64,000 bases of DNA from Mucilaginibacter_A sp964251965 (lineage in GTDB: Bacteria > Bacteroidota > Bacteroidia > Sphingobacteriales > Sphingobacteriaceae). The notes under the pieces were generated by a model, which was given only the letters and a program-made list of their open reading frames with translations, was not told the DNA's origin and searched no databases. The DNA lies in assembly GCA_964251965.1 (NCBI GenBank), contig CAXULQ010000009.1, positions 127,845-191,844 on the forward strand, in the 5' to 3' direction. Position numbers and translations under genes: made by a program. Below are positions 19,679 through 29,934 of this stretch, in pieces; position 1 is the first letter of the stretch; each line of letters starts with the position of its first letter.

Positions 19679-21004
19679 ATGAAAAGAAGCTCTTTCATAA
19701 TATTACTATTCGGTTTATTTTTTATTGTGAGCAGCTGCTTCAAAAAGAACAAGCCCGAATTAACAAACCGGGATGTTGGCAAAGTGATCAGCCAGATGAG
19801 CGATCTGATGGTTCATGACGTTACCAACCCGCCTCTCGCTGCACGGTTTTTTGCCTACACCTGTTTGGCGGGTTACGAGGTGATAGCCGAAAACGATAAG
19901 CACGTTAAAAGTATGCAGGGTGTTTTGAACGAGTATCCTGTCATCCAAGTCCCCAAACAAGTATCAGGTTATAATTACCAACTAAGTTCGGTGCTTGCCA
20001 TGATGGAAACTGCCGGGAAATTACAGCCTTCGGGCAGTTTGCTTTTGAAATATGAAGCAACTTTTTTAGATTCATGCAGAAGGATCGGTTTCAGCGATGA
20101 GGTAATTGACAGTTCAAAGAGTTATGCCCAATTGATCAGTAAAAAAATACTGGCTTATGCCAAAAGTGATGGGTACAGAAAAATAAGTAATTACCCGCGT
20201 TACAAACTCAAACGTACGCCCGGAAGCTGGGAGATTACACCTCCGGCTTACCTGGTACCGGTTGAACCATACTTCAATACCATCCGCACTTTAACCCTTG
20301 ATTCGGCTTCGCAGTTTTTGCCCAATCCCCCTATTGCTTTTTCTACCGATAAAAAATCTGCTTTTTACAAGTATCTACTTTTGAGTTATGCCAAAAGCGG
20401 CAACGGTTTAACCCGGGAAGAAAAAAATACGGCCAATTTCTGGGACTGTAACCCGTTTAATGTTCAAAACGATGGGCACATGCTTTTCGGATTAAAAAAA
20501 ATATCGCCCGGGGCACATTGGATGGGTATTACAAACATTGCCTGTAACCAGGCAAAAACCGGCTTTTCCAAAACGGTAGAGATAAACACAGCAGTGGCCA
20601 TCGGTTTGCTGGATTGTTTTATTTGCTGCTGGGACGATAAATACCGCACGAACCGCGTGAGGCCGGAAACCGCAATCCGCAGATATATTGATGCCAGCTG
20701 GAAACCTTTATTGCAAACCCCGCCGTTTCCCGAATACATCAGCGGACATTCGGTAGTATCAACAACTTCTGCCGTAATCCTTACCCACTATCTGGGCGAT
20801 AACTTTAAATATACCGATAGTGTTGAAGTGTCTTTCGGTATACCGCCACGACATTTCAACTCTTTCAACGAGGCTGCAAAACAAGCTGCTATTTCCAGGT
20901 TTTGGGGCGGGATCCATTTTATGGACGCTATTGAGAACGGTATTATACAAGGTACAAAAGTGGGCAACCATGTACTTGAAAAAATAACGCAGGCTAAGAA
21001 TTAA
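19679..21004 (+). CDS. PAP2 / vanadium-dependent haloperoxidase-like lipoprotein
   Basis: A 441-residue lipoprotein (lipobox VSSCFKK, C20) of the PAP2/vanadium-haloperoxidase superfamily. All three signature motifs are present: K-x6-R-P as KYRTNRVRP, SGH as YISGHSVVS, and SR-x5-H as SRFWGGIH. The family removes phosphate from lipid or sugar phosphates or, with vanadate, oxidises halides; which applies here cannot be decided. It starts 5 bp after the FG-GAP/ASPIC gene, a pairing that recurs in Bacteroidota. A role on phosphorylated mannan is possible but is inference. Confidence 0.85.
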   Translation: MKRSSFIILLFGLFFIVSSCFKKNKPELTNRDVGKVISQMSDLMVHDVTNPPLAARFFAYTCLAGYEVIAENDKHVKSMQGVLNEYPVIQVPKQVSGYNYQLSSVLAMMETAGKLQPSGSLLLKYEATFLDSCRRIGFSDEVIDSSKSYAQLISKKILAYAKSDGYRKISNYPRYKLKRTPGSWEITPPAYLVPVEPYFNTIRTLTLDSASQFLPNPPIAFSTDKKSAFYKYLLLSYAKSGNGLTREEKNTANFWDCNPFNVQNDGHMLFGLKKISPGAHWMGITNIACNQAKTGFSKTVEINTAVAIGLLDCFICCWDDKYRTNRVRPETAIRRYIDASWKPLLQTPPFPEYISGHSVVSTTSAVILTHYLGDNFKYTDSVEVSFGIPPRHFNSFNEAAKQAAISRFWGGIHFMDAIENGIIQGTKVGNHVLEKITQAKN

Positions 21005-21258
21005 TCATTTCTGTAAATCCCTGTTTTACCATATTTTTACACCTAAAAATAGTACTAAATTTATAGAAATAAGAATGATATTATAACCTGTGCAGATGCA
21101 GATATATTTTCTTTGTAACTGTAAAACCTAATCAGCTTTTTTATTAAATTTTTTTGATTTTAAAATTTAAACGGATTGAAATAGTAAATACAGGCAATTG
21201 TGCTGGATGTTAACTTTAACCAATATATTGAGAGGCATTTAAAGTAATATTCTCTTTA

Positions 21259-21756
21259 ATGAAAATTAAATTACCGGTACTTTTCTTAAGCTTACTTTTT
21301 AATTCTAAAATACATGCACAGATTTCCGTTGATAATGAAATAAGAGCCTTTAAAAAGGCAGATAGTATGATATTTCCTCCTGAAAATGGTATTTTATTTA
21401 TTGGAAAACGATATTGCTGTAAGCGGCAAAAATGCTGAATTTGTTTTACATCAACTACAGCGGTTACTGTATGATTAAAGATCAATTGCACCGTGCAAAA
21501 TTTTACTACAGGTCTGTAAAACTTTGCCCGGGTCGAGCAATAAATTATGCTGAAATTGCCTGAGCCAACAACCTGGATAAAGGTTTACCTCGCGAAGAAA
21601 AACAAACATAAGTACAAGTATATAGATTTGACGTCCGCAATGCAAAACAATACAGTTGAACTGCCCGATTCATCGTTTTTTGAGCGCAATTACATTTATC
21701 TGAATAGCAAAGGATATGACGGGTGGCAAAAAGTACTTGCACCATACTTAAATTAA
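21259..21756 (+). pseudogene. SGNH/GDSL hydrolase remnant
   Basis: The gene begins normally with a signal peptide (MKIKLPVLFLSLLFNSKIHA) and the family opening KADSMIFPPENGILFIG. It then jumps, with a frame change, straight to block III (ENDIA), so block I is truncated and block II is missing. Further stops and shifts follow. The C-terminal end YIDLTSAMQ...YIYLNSKGYDGW is still recognisable at 21620-21756, although the catalytic D-x-x-H is replaced. It is a deletion derivative of a GDSL esterase. An intact SGNH gene lies at 29147. Confidence 0.8.
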
Positions 21757-21789
21757 TTTAATAATATTAATATTACTATACTAAACAAT

Positions 21790-24700
21790 ATGAACAGTAC
21801 CATTTTAAAAACAATTACTGCAAAGTTTTTGCTGATTTTAGTCCTTATACTTACTTTTAAAGTAAGCCAGGCCCAAATGGATAACGGTTTATCAAAATCA
21901 GATACCGCATTTGTTCCGAAAGAAATTGAAGACCCGGAGAATTTAGGTATCAACAAGGAAGCCAGCCACGCTACCTTAATGCCTTATGGCTCGTTAAAAG
22001 AAGCATTGGCAGCAAACCGCCACGCCTCATCTTTTAGCAGGAGTTTAAATGGCATGTGGAAATTTAACTGGGTAGACTGGCCGCAAAAACGTTCGGTAAA
22101 TTTTTATAAAACCTCGTATGATGTTTCCGGCTGGAAAGAGATCAAAGTACCGTCCAGCTGGCAAGTCCAGGGTTATGGTATACCCATTTACACCAACTTT
22201 ACGTACCCGTTTAAAAAAGATTTTCCACGGGTAATGAGTACGCCACCGGAAAAATTTACTGCTTTTAAAGAAAGAAACCCCGTAGGCAGTTACCGCCGTG
22301 ATTTTACCGTTCCTGCCGAATGGAAAGGTCGCCGTACGTTTATCACTTTTGACGGTGTAGATGCAGGGTTTTTTATCTGGGTGAATGGACAAAAAGTTGG
22401 CTATAGTGTAAACAGCCGTAATGCTGCAGAATTTGATCTGACCAAATACATAAAACCGGGTAAGAATACTTTAGCATTGGAAGTTTACCGTTTAACCTCG
22501 GGCAGTTACCTGGAAGACCAGGATATGTGGCGGATGAGCGGTATTTTCAGGAATGTTACTTTATGGAGCACACCGCAAGAACATATCAGGGATTACTTCG
22601 TAAAAACCAACCTTGATAAGCAGTACAAAAATGCTGTAGTAGCAGTAACAGCTAAAATAAAAAATTACGGTACAACGGCAACTAAAGCCCGCCAGGTAAC
22701 CGTTTCATTATATAACGGTACAACTGCTGTAGCAGGAGCTGTAGGTAAAAAGCCCATACCAGCATTGAAGCCCGGAGAAGAGGTAGTAGTGAATTTAAGC
22801 TTTAATGTAAACAGCCCGGAGAAATGGACAGCAGAAACGCCGAAACTTTATACTTCGGTGATCACCCTGAACGATGGTGCCCTCCCTACCGAAACCCTGT
22901 CTTCACGTACCGGCTTCCGCCAGATAGAAATTAAAGGGCGGCTGTTTTTGGTTAATGGCGTACCGATCAAATTAAAAGGTGTTAACCGCCATGAAAACTG
23001 GCCGGATGATGGCCACGCAGTTACCGAAGAACAGATGATTAAAGACATTGTGCTTATTAAACAGGCTAATTGTAACCACGTACGCACCTGCCATTATTCT
23101 GATGACCCGAGATGGTATGAGCTGTGTGATGAATACGGGATTTACCTTGTTGCAGAAGCCAATGTAGAATGCCATGGTTCGATGAACCAATTTAACGACG
23201 AACCGAGGATCAAGGCCGCTATCATCGACAGAAATGTAGCCAATGTAGAGAATTTTAAAAACCATCCTTCGGTTGTTATCTGGTCTTTAGGGAACGAAAA
23301 CGGTAGCGGCGGGACTAATTTCCGTGCAGCTTTAAAAGCCATTAAAGATATTGACCCTACCAGGACAACACATTATGAAGGTTTTGGCATAGGAACAAAT
23401 AACCCGGCAGACATTGATAGCCAAATGTACACAGACATTGAAAGCCTTGAAAAGCATGCCAACGATAACACCCTGCTTAAACCTTATTATCTGTGCGAAT
23501 ACGCCCATGCCATGTTCAATTCAATGGGTTCTGTTGATATTTACAACGATTTGTTTGATAAATATCCGCAGCTTCTTGGCGGGGCCATCTGGGAGTGGCA
23601 GGATCAGGGGATTTACAATAACCGTAACCCTGAACATCCGATAATTGCTTTTGGCGGCGGGTTCGGGGATTATCCTAACGATCAGTATTTCATTCATAAA
23701 GGCGTAGTGTTTTCAGATCGTTCGCTTAAACCTCATTATCCAGAACTTAAACATGCTTATCAATGGATCAGCATCCATGCCAAAGACCTTCAACAGGGAG
23801 TAGTTACTATTAAAAACCGCTATCAGTTTATCAACCTTAACGATCTGACAGCTAAATGGGAAGTTACCGAAGACGGCAAACCTTTCTCATCTGGAAACTT
23901 AACGTTAAGTGAAATAAAACCGGGTGCCGATATGGATGTGAAAGTACCTTTTAAAGTTAACCCGAAACCAGGTGCCGAATATTTTTTAAGGGTTTCTTTT
24001 AATCTTGCATCAGATAAATTGTGGGCTAAAAAAGGTTATGAAGTTGCATCGCAGCAGCTGCAATTGCCTGTTGCCTCACCGGCAGCAGTTAAACCATTAT
24101 CAACCGGTGGCGCATTAACCGTAGCAGACGCTGCAGACGTGATAAAAGTTAAGGGTACAGGCTTTACGCTCGAATTTGATAAAGCTAAAGGTACTTTTAC
24201 AAAAATGGATGCGGGCGGTGATAATATTTTGAGGGAAAACGGAGGCCCGATGCTGCACTTATGGCGTGCACCTCACCGGAAAGATGATATGTGGGCATAT
24301 CCTGACTGGGTGAAATACGGTATAAAAGAAATGGCCTGGACAGCAAGTGATATAAAAGCCAGTCAGGTTTCAGTTAATAAGGTTGAAATAAAAGTTAACC
24401 TTACAGGTACTGGCAAACAAGGTTTTGTTGTACATCACCAGGTTGTGTACACTGTGAACAGCAACGGTATTATCGATGTGCAAAACAATGTTAGCTTCAA
24501 CAACAGCGACCCTAAACTGGTACTTGCAAGATTAGGTGTAAGGATGTTCCTAAAAAAAGATTTTGATAAATTCGAATATTTAGGGCGCGGGCCTATGGAA
24601 AACTACGGCGACCGTAAATCCGGGTTTGATGTTGGTGATTACTCAAGCACTATAAACCAGCAGCTTACACCTTATGAGAAACCTATGGATTGCGGTAACC

Positions 24701-25005
24701 ATGAAGATGTAAGATGGGCGAAAGTAGTTTCTGATAATGGTTCGGGCTTGACCATCAAACGCGGTGCAGACCTGTTCCAGGTTACGGCGCTTCCGTATAG
24801 TGATGAGGAAATGGAAAACGTAGAGTACAGAATAGATTTGCCAAAAAGTAAGGGAACAGTTTTGTGTATCAGCCAAAAAACGCTTGGTGTAGGATCATAT
24901 GGCTGCGGCCCCCGCCCATTGGAACAGTACCGTGTATATGCCAACACAACGTCTTTTAATTACCAAATACAATTGTTGAAAAATAATAAGTCTGCTGCTT
25001 TATAA
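21790..25005 (+). CDS. GH2 beta-galactosidase (LacZ-type)
   Basis: A 1071-residue secreted GH2 enzyme. Order: signal peptide (1-29), sugar-binding jelly-roll (about 85-270, with SSWQVQGYG and YLEDQDMWRMSGIFR), Ig-like domains, TIM barrel (about 380-690), another Ig-like domain, and the C-terminal beta-galactosidase small-chain domain (about 790-1060, LGRGPMENYGDR). The catalytic acid/base is E503 in SLGNENGSGG and the nucleophile is E570 in CEYAHAM. It should remove terminal beta-galactose in the periplasm. Within a mannan locus this suggests a galactose-decorated substrate. A hairpin terminator follows. Confidence 0.93.
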   Translation: MNSTILKTITAKFLLILVLILTFKVSQAQMDNGLSKSDTAFVPKEIEDPENLGINKEASHATLMPYGSLKEALAANRHASSFSRSLNGMWKFNWVDWPQKRSVNFYKTSYDVSGWKEIKVPSSWQVQGYGIPIYTNFTYPFKKDFPRVMSTPPEKFTAFKERNPVGSYRRDFTVPAEWKGRRTFITFDGVDAGFFIWVNGQKVGYSVNSRNAAEFDLTKYIKPGKNTLALEVYRLTSGSYLEDQDMWRMSGIFRNVTLWSTPQEHIRDYFVKTNLDKQYKNAVVAVTAKIKNYGTTATKARQVTVSLYNGTTAVAGAVGKKPIPALKPGEEVVVNLSFNVNSPEKWTAETPKLYTSVITLNDGALPTETLSSRTGFRQIEIKGRLFLVNGVPIKLKGVNRHENWPDDGHAVTEEQMIKDIVLIKQANCNHVRTCHYSDDPRWYELCDEYGIYLVAEANVECHGSMNQFNDEPRIKAAIIDRNVANVENFKNHPSVVIWSLGNENGSGGTNFRAALKAIKDIDPTRTTHYEGFGIGTNNPADIDSQMYTDIESLEKHANDNTLLKPYYLCEYAHAMFNSMGSVDIYNDLFDKYPQLLGGAIWEWQDQGIYNNRNPEHPIIAFGGGFGDYPNDQYFIHKGVVFSDRSLKPHYPELKHAYQWISIHAKDLQQGVVTIKNRYQFINLNDLTAKWEVTEDGKPFSSGNLTLSEIKPGADMDVKVPFKVNPKPGAEYFLRVSFNLASDKLWAKKGYEVASQQLQLPVASPAAVKPLSTGGALTVADAADVIKVKGTGFTLEFDKAKGTFTKMDAGGDNILRENGGPMLHLWRAPHRKDDMWAYPDWVKYGIKEMAWTASDIKASQVSVNKVEIKVNLTGTGKQGFVVHHQVVYTVNSNGIIDVQNNVSFNNSDPKLVLARLGVRMFLKKDFDKFEYLGRGPMENYGDRKSGFDVGDYSSTINQQLTPYEKPMDCGNHEDVRWAKVVSDNGSGLTIKRGADLFQVTALPYSDEEMENVEYRIDLPKSKGTVLCISQKTLGVGSYGCGPRPLEQYRVYANTTSFNYQIQLLKNNKSAAL

Positions 25006-25086
25006 ATAACTGATAAGTGTTTTAACAAATTATAACCTGTTATTATCATACCAAACAGAAATAAGTTGATTATATTTAATTAGTTA

Positions 25087-25113
25087 ATGCAGCCGGTCCG
25101 CCGGCTGCATTTT
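25087..25113 (+). terminator. Rho-independent terminator after the GH2 gene
   Basis: A perfect 10-bp stem, ATGCAGCCGG and CCGGCTGCAT around TCCG, is followed by a short T run. It lies 80 bp after the beta-galactosidase stop and before the GH92 gene. Confidence 0.8.
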
Positions 25114-25178
25114 AGGTTAAGTTCTGTGTCATTATTTCTTTCCTTTCCTATTTAAATCCGGTTTTCTTTCAACCTTCT

Positions 25179-27461
25179 ATGAAAAAAATATTTACAGTTA
25201 TTTTTATATTGTTAACGTCAGCTTTATTCGCTCAAAATACAAATACAATAACAAATCCGGTTGATTGGGTAAACCCGTTAATGGGGTCAGATTCAAAATT
25301 TGAATTATCTAACGGTAACACTTACCCAACAATAGCCCTGCCTTGGGGTATGAACTTCTGGACACCCCAAACCGGCAGGATGGGTGATGGCTGGCAGTAC
25401 ACCTATGGTGCCAATAAAATAAACGGTTTTAAACAAACCCATCAGCCGTCTCCCTGGATGAACGATTATGGGCAATTTTCCATCATGCCGGTAACCGGGC
25501 ACATTAAAGTAAGCCAAAAAAACCGTGCAAGCTGGTTTTCACACAAAGCAGAGACAGTTAAGCCATATTATTACAGGGTTTATTTGGCAGAACATAACAT
25601 AACTGCAGAACTAACGCCCACAGAACGGGCTGCACAATTTAGGTTCACCTATCCGCAAAGTGATAGTTCCTCCATTGTTATCGATGCTTTTGACAAAGGC
25701 TCCTACATCAAGGTTATACCTGGCGAACGGAAAATTGTAGGCTATTCTACCAAATTTGCGCGCGGCCCTTTAAAAAACTTCAAAAATTATTTTGTAATTT
25801 ATACGGATAAGCCCATAACTATAGCACGTGTTTATAACGATAGTACGGTTAACAGCAGCCTGGAATTAACTGCCGACCATGTACTGGCTGTAGTAGGCTT
25901 CAAAACCAACAGCGGCGAAAATGTGCATGTTAGGGTGGCCTCGTCTTTTATAAGCGAAGAACAGGCAGAAATTAATTTAAAGCGCGAAGTAAGTACCGAC
26001 AGCTTTGATGCTACAGAACAAAAGGCCAAAACGGTATGGACGAAAACGCTAAGCCGTTTAGTTGCAGAAGGCGGCAGTGTTGAGCAAACCCGTACATTTT
26101 ACTCCTGCCTGTACCGTATGCTTTTTTTCCCGAACAAGCTTTATGAAATCAATTTAGAAAATAAAATTGTGCATTGGAGTCCTTATACTGGTAATACCGA
26201 ACCCGGCTATCTGTTTGCAGGCACGGGTTTCTGGGATACTTTCAGGGCGTTGTACCCTTTCTTAAACCTGGTTTATCCTTCGATAAATAAGGAAATGCAG
26301 CTGGGCCTGATCAATGCTTACAAAGAAGGCGGCTGGCTGCCCGAATGGTCAAGCCCCGGCTATTCGGATATCATGATCGGTAACAACTCGGCATCTGTTG
26401 TGGCCGATGCTTATATTAAAGGAATGCGCGGTTACGATATCAATACACTTTGGGAAGCATTAAAACACGATGCAAACAACGAAGGCCCACGGGCTACCGG
26501 CCGTAAAGGTGTAGAATATTACAACAGTATAGGTTATGTACCGCACGATGTAAAAATAGGGGAAAACGCAGCCCGTACATTAGAGTACGCCTATGATGAT
26601 TTTACGATATACCAATTAGGCAAGGCACTGAACAAACCGGCTTCTGAAATAGAAATTTATAAAAAGCGGAGCATGAATTACAAAAACGTATTTGACCCTT
26701 CAACCGGTTTTATGCGTGGAAAGAACAAAGACGGCAGTTTTGAAACTCCTTTTAGCCCATATAAATGGGGAGGTTCTTTTATCGAAGGAAATAGCTGGCA
26801 TTACACCTGGTCGGTTTTTCAGGATGTGAACGGGCTGGTAAAATTAATAGGCGGCAACAATCGGTTTGTTGCTAAACTGGATTCTGTTTTTTCTGCCCCG
26901 CCGGTATTTGGCGATAAAGAATACAATGGCGGTGTAATCCACGAAATGCGTGAAATGCAGGTGATGAATATGGGGCAATATGCGCACGGCAACCAGCCTA
27001 TACAGCACATGATGTATTTGTACAATTACGGCGGCGCACCCTACAAAACTCAGTATTGGGTACGCGAAGCCATGAACAGGCTGTATAAAGCAACGCCCGA
27101 TGGTTATTGCGGCGACGAGGATAACGGCCAGACTTCGGCATGGTACGTGTTTTCTGCAATGGGTTTTTATCCCGTAACCCCGGCAACCGACCAGTATGTA
27201 TTGGGCGCACCGTTGTTTAAAAAGGTCAGCATCACTTTAGAAAACGGAAACAAGGTGGTTATCAATGCCGCTGCCAACAACGAAGAAAACCGTTACGTAC
27301 AATCTTTGCAGATAGACGGAAAACCTTATTCTAAAAGCTGGATAAGCCACAGCAGCCTGCAAAAAGGGGCGGTTTTAAATTTTAATATGTCGGCCGCCCC
27401 AAATAAACAAAGGGGTTTAAACCCGAATGATTATCCGTATTCTTTATCTACCGAAAAATAA
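25179..27461 (+). CDS. GH92 family exo-alpha-mannosidase (second copy)
   Basis: A 760-residue secreted GH92 enzyme with a signal peptide ending ALFAQ and the family opening VDWVNPLMGS. The putative acid is E536 in FIEGNSWHYTW, and the base region is GDEDNGQTSAWYVFSAMGFYP (D648). It is strongly diverged from the GH92 encoded at 1334-3460, so the two probably cut different alpha-mannosidic linkages; this is inference. Downstream neighbours GH125, SGNH and acetylesterase run in the same direction. Confidence 0.94.
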   Translation: MKKIFTVIFILLTSALFAQNTNTITNPVDWVNPLMGSDSKFELSNGNTYPTIALPWGMNFWTPQTGRMGDGWQYTYGANKINGFKQTHQPSPWMNDYGQFSIMPVTGHIKVSQKNRASWFSHKAETVKPYYYRVYLAEHNITAELTPTERAAQFRFTYPQSDSSSIVIDAFDKGSYIKVIPGERKIVGYSTKFARGPLKNFKNYFVIYTDKPITIARVYNDSTVNSSLELTADHVLAVVGFKTNSGENVHVRVASSFISEEQAEINLKREVSTDSFDATEQKAKTVWTKTLSRLVAEGGSVEQTRTFYSCLYRMLFFPNKLYEINLENKIVHWSPYTGNTEPGYLFAGTGFWDTFRALYPFLNLVYPSINKEMQLGLINAYKEGGWLPEWSSPGYSDIMIGNNSASVVADAYIKGMRGYDINTLWEALKHDANNEGPRATGRKGVEYYNSIGYVPHDVKIGENAARTLEYAYDDFTIYQLGKALNKPASEIEIYKKRSMNYKNVFDPSTGFMRGKNKDGSFETPFSPYKWGGSFIEGNSWHYTWSVFQDVNGLVKLIGGNNRFVAKLDSVFSAPPVFGDKEYNGGVIHEMREMQVMNMGQYAHGNQPIQHMMYLYNYGGAPYKTQYWVREAMNRLYKATPDGYCGDEDNGQTSAWYVFSAMGFYPVTPATDQYVLGAPLFKKVSITLENGNKVVINAAANNEENRYVQSLQIDGKPYSKSWISHSSLQKGAVLNFNMSAAPNKQRGLNPNDYPYSLSTEK

Positions 27462-27681
27462 AAACTATCTGACGCAGCCGGAAGATTTATTCAATTACCA
27501 ACAGAAGTAAAAATATGATATCGGCTTTATGTAATTAACTTTATGCAAACTGCTACGCTTAAAGTAGTAGTTGGGATTTAAAAAAGGGTTAAATAGTAAT
27601 TACTTATGTCCGGGCAATACTATTGCTATTAATAAATTTATAAACTCAAAGATGATCTTTGTTATCATTTAACCTAATATT

Positions 27682-29097
27682 ATGCAAAGAGGGATTTTTA
27701 TAAAAAGTGCGGGTTTGTTAAGCACATCATTTTTAATAAACAGAATGCCAACATTTACATTAGATGAAGTATTTCCTGTTGTAAGAACAAAAGATAGAAA
27801 TTTTACCAGCAAAGCTGTAGAAGATGCTATTATAGAATTCAAGCTTAAAGTAAAAGATCAGGAGTTAGCCTGGCTTTTTGAAAACTGTTTTCCCAACACT
27901 TTGGATACCACCGTTTTTCATACGGTAAAAGAAGCACGGCCGGATACTTACGTCATCACTGGTGACATTGATGCTATGTGGCTGCGCGACAGTTGTGCCC
28001 AGGTTTGGCCTTATCTGCCTTTTATCAAAAAAGATGAAAAGCTGCGTGAATTAATTGCAGGTGTGATAAACCGGCAGGCACATTGCGTTTTGGAAGATCC
28101 TTATGCAAACGCTTTTTATAAAGACGATACTAAAATAAGCGAGTGGAAAACCGATCGTACAAGTATGAAGCCAGGCATCCATGAACGTAAATACGAAATT
28201 GATTCACTTTGCTATCCTATCCGCCTGGCTCATCGTTATTGGAAAGAAACCGGCGACAGCAAGCCTTTTGGTGAGGAGTGGAAAAAGTCTATCGAACTGA
28301 TCTTGAAAACGTTTAAAGAACAACAACGCAAAACTGATCGCGGCCCTTACCATTTTCAGCGTCAAACTACATCGCCAACTGATACGCTGCCGATGGGAGG
28401 ATATGGTTTCCCAGTAAAACCAAACGGGTTAATTTGTTCTATGTTCCGCCCAAGTGATGATGCCACGCTTTACCCGTACCTTATTCCATCCAACTTTTTT
28501 GCGGTTATCAGTTTAAAGCAAGCAGCCGAAATGGTAAATGCTGTTTTTAAGGATCAAAAATTGGTGTCAGAATTGAAAAGCTTAGCTGTAGAAGTAGAAC
28601 AGGCTTTGCAAAAACATGCAATTGTAGAACATCCTGAATTTGGAAAAATTTATGCTTTTGAAATAGATGGTTTTGGTAACCGTAATTTAATGGACGATGC
28701 CAATATTCCAAGTTTACTTGCTTTGCCTTATTTAGATGCCGTTGCACCAACTGATTCTGTTTATCAAAACACGCGGAAATTTGTCTTATCAAACTATAAC
28801 CCGTACTTCTACAAAGGAAAAGTGGCAGAAGGGATAGGCGGGCCGCATGTTGGTAAAGACGGTATGATTTGGCCTTTAAGTATTATTGCGCGCGGGTTGA
28901 CAAGCACCGATGATGCGGAAATAAAACACTGTATCGCAATGTTGAAAGCAAACCATGCAGGTACTGGTTTTATGCATGAGTCTTTTAATAAAGATAATCC
29001 TGCCGATTTTACCCGCAAATGGTTTGCCTGGGCCAACACCATATTTGGTGAATTTCTGTGGAAAACCTATAAAACTAAACCTCAGTTGCTGGGGTAG
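27682..29097 (+). CDS. GH125 exo-alpha-1,6-mannosidase
   Basis: A 471-residue GH125 enzyme (formerly DUF1237), an inverting exo-alpha-1,6-mannosidase family that acts after alpha-1,2/1,3 branches are removed. The family signature GDIDAMWLRDS is at residues 94-104, and the C-terminal motif is HESFNKDNPADFTRKWFAWA. The N-terminus MQRGIFIKSAGLLSTSFL resembles a degraded Tat leader with only one arginine, so export is likely but its route is unclear. Together with GH76 and GH92 it defines an alpha-mannan degrading set. Confidence 0.93.
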   Translation: MQRGIFIKSAGLLSTSFLINRMPTFTLDEVFPVVRTKDRNFTSKAVEDAIIEFKLKVKDQELAWLFENCFPNTLDTTVFHTVKEARPDTYVITGDIDAMWLRDSCAQVWPYLPFIKKDEKLRELIAGVINRQAHCVLEDPYANAFYKDDTKISEWKTDRTSMKPGIHERKYEIDSLCYPIRLAHRYWKETGDSKPFGEEWKKSIELILKTFKEQQRKTDRGPYHFQRQTTSPTDTLPMGGYGFPVKPNGLICSMFRPSDDATLYPYLIPSNFFAVISLKQAAEMVNAVFKDQKLVSELKSLAVEVEQALQKHAIVEHPEFGKIYAFEIDGFGNRNLMDDANIPSLLALPYLDAVAPTDSVYQNTRKFVLSNYNPYFYKGKVAEGIGGPHVGKDGMIWPLSIIARGLTSTDDAEIKHCIAMLKANHAGTGFMHESFNKDNPADFTRKWFAWANTIFGEFLWKTYKTKPQLLG

Positions 29098-29146
29098 TAT
29101 AAGACAGAATGCAATTAAATTATCAAAAACTATCAATCATATACAT

Positions 29147-29830
29147 ATGAGAATTATTAAGTTAATGTTGCTTTTGCTGCTTTGCGCACAGTATGCAAGG
29201 TCACAAGACTGGCCAAACCTAAACCACTATAGTGTTGCTAACGAAAAATTAAAACATGATTCAGCTGGACATATCAACGTAGTTTATATGGGTGATTCTA
29301 TAACTGATTTTTGGATAAATAATGATTCTACATTTTTTAAACAAAGTGGTTATGTTGACCGCGGGATCAGCGGGCAAACAACCGGGCAGATGCTGGTACG
29401 CTTTCGCGAAGACGTGATCAGCCTGAAACCTAAAGTTGTTGTGATACTGGCAGGGATAAACGATATTGCCGAAAACAACGGGCCGTCAAAATTAGAGGAT
29501 GTATTTGGCAACATCGCCTCCATGGCCGAACTGGCAAAAGCCAACCAAATTAAAGTGGTGCTATCCTCGGTAACACCGGCCTTTGCTTTCCCGTGGCGGC
29601 GGACTATAGACCCGGTGCCAAAAGTTGCAGCCCTAAACGAAATGATAAAAAATTATGCCGATAAAAACAGCATCGTTTACCTTGATTATTTTACGGCAAT
29701 GGCCGATGATAGAAAAGGGCTGCCGGCCAACTTATCTAAAGACGGCGTACACCCGAACTTACAGGGTTATAAAATGATGGAACCGCTTGCAGAGAAAGCA
29801 ATTGCTGCGGCAATGAAAAAAAGGAGATAG
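29147..29830 (+). CDS. SGNH/GDSL family hydrolase (esterase)
   Basis: A 227-residue secreted esterase. The start at 29147 gives a clean signal peptide (MRIIKLMLLLLLCAQYARS); a longer in-frame reading overlaps the GH125 gene and is unlikely. Block I is YMGDSITDFW, block II GISGQTTGQM, block III ILAGINDIAEN and block V KDGVHPNLQGY, so the Ser, Gly, Asn and Asp/His residues are all present. It should deacylate a sugar, probably O-acetyl groups on the glycan. It starts 49 bp after GH125 and looks cotranscribed. Confidence 0.88.
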   Translation: MRIIKLMLLLLLCAQYARSQDWPNLNHYSVANEKLKHDSAGHINVVYMGDSITDFWINNDSTFFKQSGYVDRGISGQTTGQMLVRFREDVISLKPKVVVILAGINDIAENNGPSKLEDVFGNIASMAELAKANQIKVVLSSVTPAFAFPWRRTIDPVPKVAALNEMIKNYADKNSIVYLDYFTAMADDRKGLPANLSKDGVHPNLQGYKMMEPLAEKAIAAAMKKRR

Positions 29831-29934
29831 TTTCCTCCAAGCAACTCTGTAAGAAAATGTCCTGAGATATGTTGTTAGTGTTTTGAAAATTGTTGATAGA
29901 GCAGCCAAATTGGTTTAATCCCCACAAAAAAATC

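Noticed and set aside
28955..29146. Longer start for the SGNH hydrolase overlapping GH125
   Set aside because: It would overlap GH125 by about 140 bp and bury the signal peptide, while ATG 29147 gives a clean leader.
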